DNA of 64,000 bases from Bacteroidales bacterium (lineage in GTDB: Bacteria; Bacteroidota; Bacteroidia; Bacteroidales; P3): positions 62,001-126,000 of the forward strand of contig JAFTFL010000017.1 in NCBI GenBank assembly GCA_017449525.1. The letters are read 5' to 3'. The position numbers and the translations under genes are program-made. The notes below the pieces were generated by a model. It was given only the letters and a program-made list of their open reading frames with translations, searched no databases and was not told the DNA's origin. Below, one piece after another: positions 63,991 to 64,000 of this stretch (within the stretch, counting starts at the first letter, position 1; each line of letters starts with the position of its first letter).

Positions 63991-64000
63991 GTCCTCGAAA

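Overview
The window comes from a Bacteroidota genome, most likely order Bacteroidales (Prevotellaceae or Porphyromonadaceae-like). The evidence is a fused secDF, a carboxypeptidase-regulatory/TonB-dependent receptor, a giant surface protein ending in a type IX secretion (T9SS) C-terminal sorting domain, DUF4301 and WG-repeat proteins, and promoters of the Bacteroidetes type (TAnnTTTG about 7 bases before the start, sometimes with TTTG 20 bases further up). No rRNA, tRNA, insertion sequence or CRISPR array was seen.

Layout. 1-9.6 kb (mostly minus): the 5' part of a TonB-dependent receptor, a small membrane-anchored protein, secDF, then radC (+), folB, pheS and a secreted cyclophilin. 9.6-11.6 kb (+): a small lipoprotein and a DUF4301 protein. 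11.6-13.06 kb: an intergenic tract holding a candidate sRNA, a complete but tiny 45-codon transcription unit, and two periodic repeat arrays. 13.06-29.5 kb (minus): a three-gene surface operon with a 4405-residue T9SS adhesin, a 62-residue protein and a 991-residue fimbrillin/GLUG-like lipoprotein. 30.3-36.2 kb (+): a lipoprotein esterase, a 66-residue protein, a WG-repeat/TPR protein and metG. 36.3-51.4 kb (minus): thirteen head-to-tail polysaccharide genes (Wza-like, BY-kinase, rmlA, rmlC, rmlD, WecA-like, wbpB, wbpD, wbpE, wbpA, membrane 4,6-dehydratase, gmd, fcl). 52.0-63.1 kb (+): a MurU-like nucleotidyltransferase, an AddB-like nuclease, an OmpA/TPR lipoprotein, pssA, queA, comF, pyrH, frr and birA. 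The right end carries a secreted nuclease (minus).

How the genes fit together. The wbpB-D-E-A set makes UDP-GlcNAc(3NAc)A. In Porphyromonas gingivalis the Wbp pathway supplies the sugar that links T9SS cargo to A-LPS. Finding the whole set near a giant T9SS cargo gene suggests the locus may serve cargo anchoring as well as O-antigen or capsule synthesis. The locus makes precursors, starts chains and exports them, but the window has no glycosyltransferase that extends a chain, no flippase and no polymerase; rmlB and the GDP-mannose genes are also absent.

The most unusual signal is not a gene. Six intergenic stretches carry short palindromic pyrimidine-purine hexamers (CGTACG, TGCRCA and relatives) repeated at 22 bp (21-24) while the DNA between them varies. 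This is a helically phased array whose function I do not know. A (GTACGG)11 hexanucleotide run encoding a (Tyr-Gly)11 tail on the capsule tyrosine kinase is a second point of interest.
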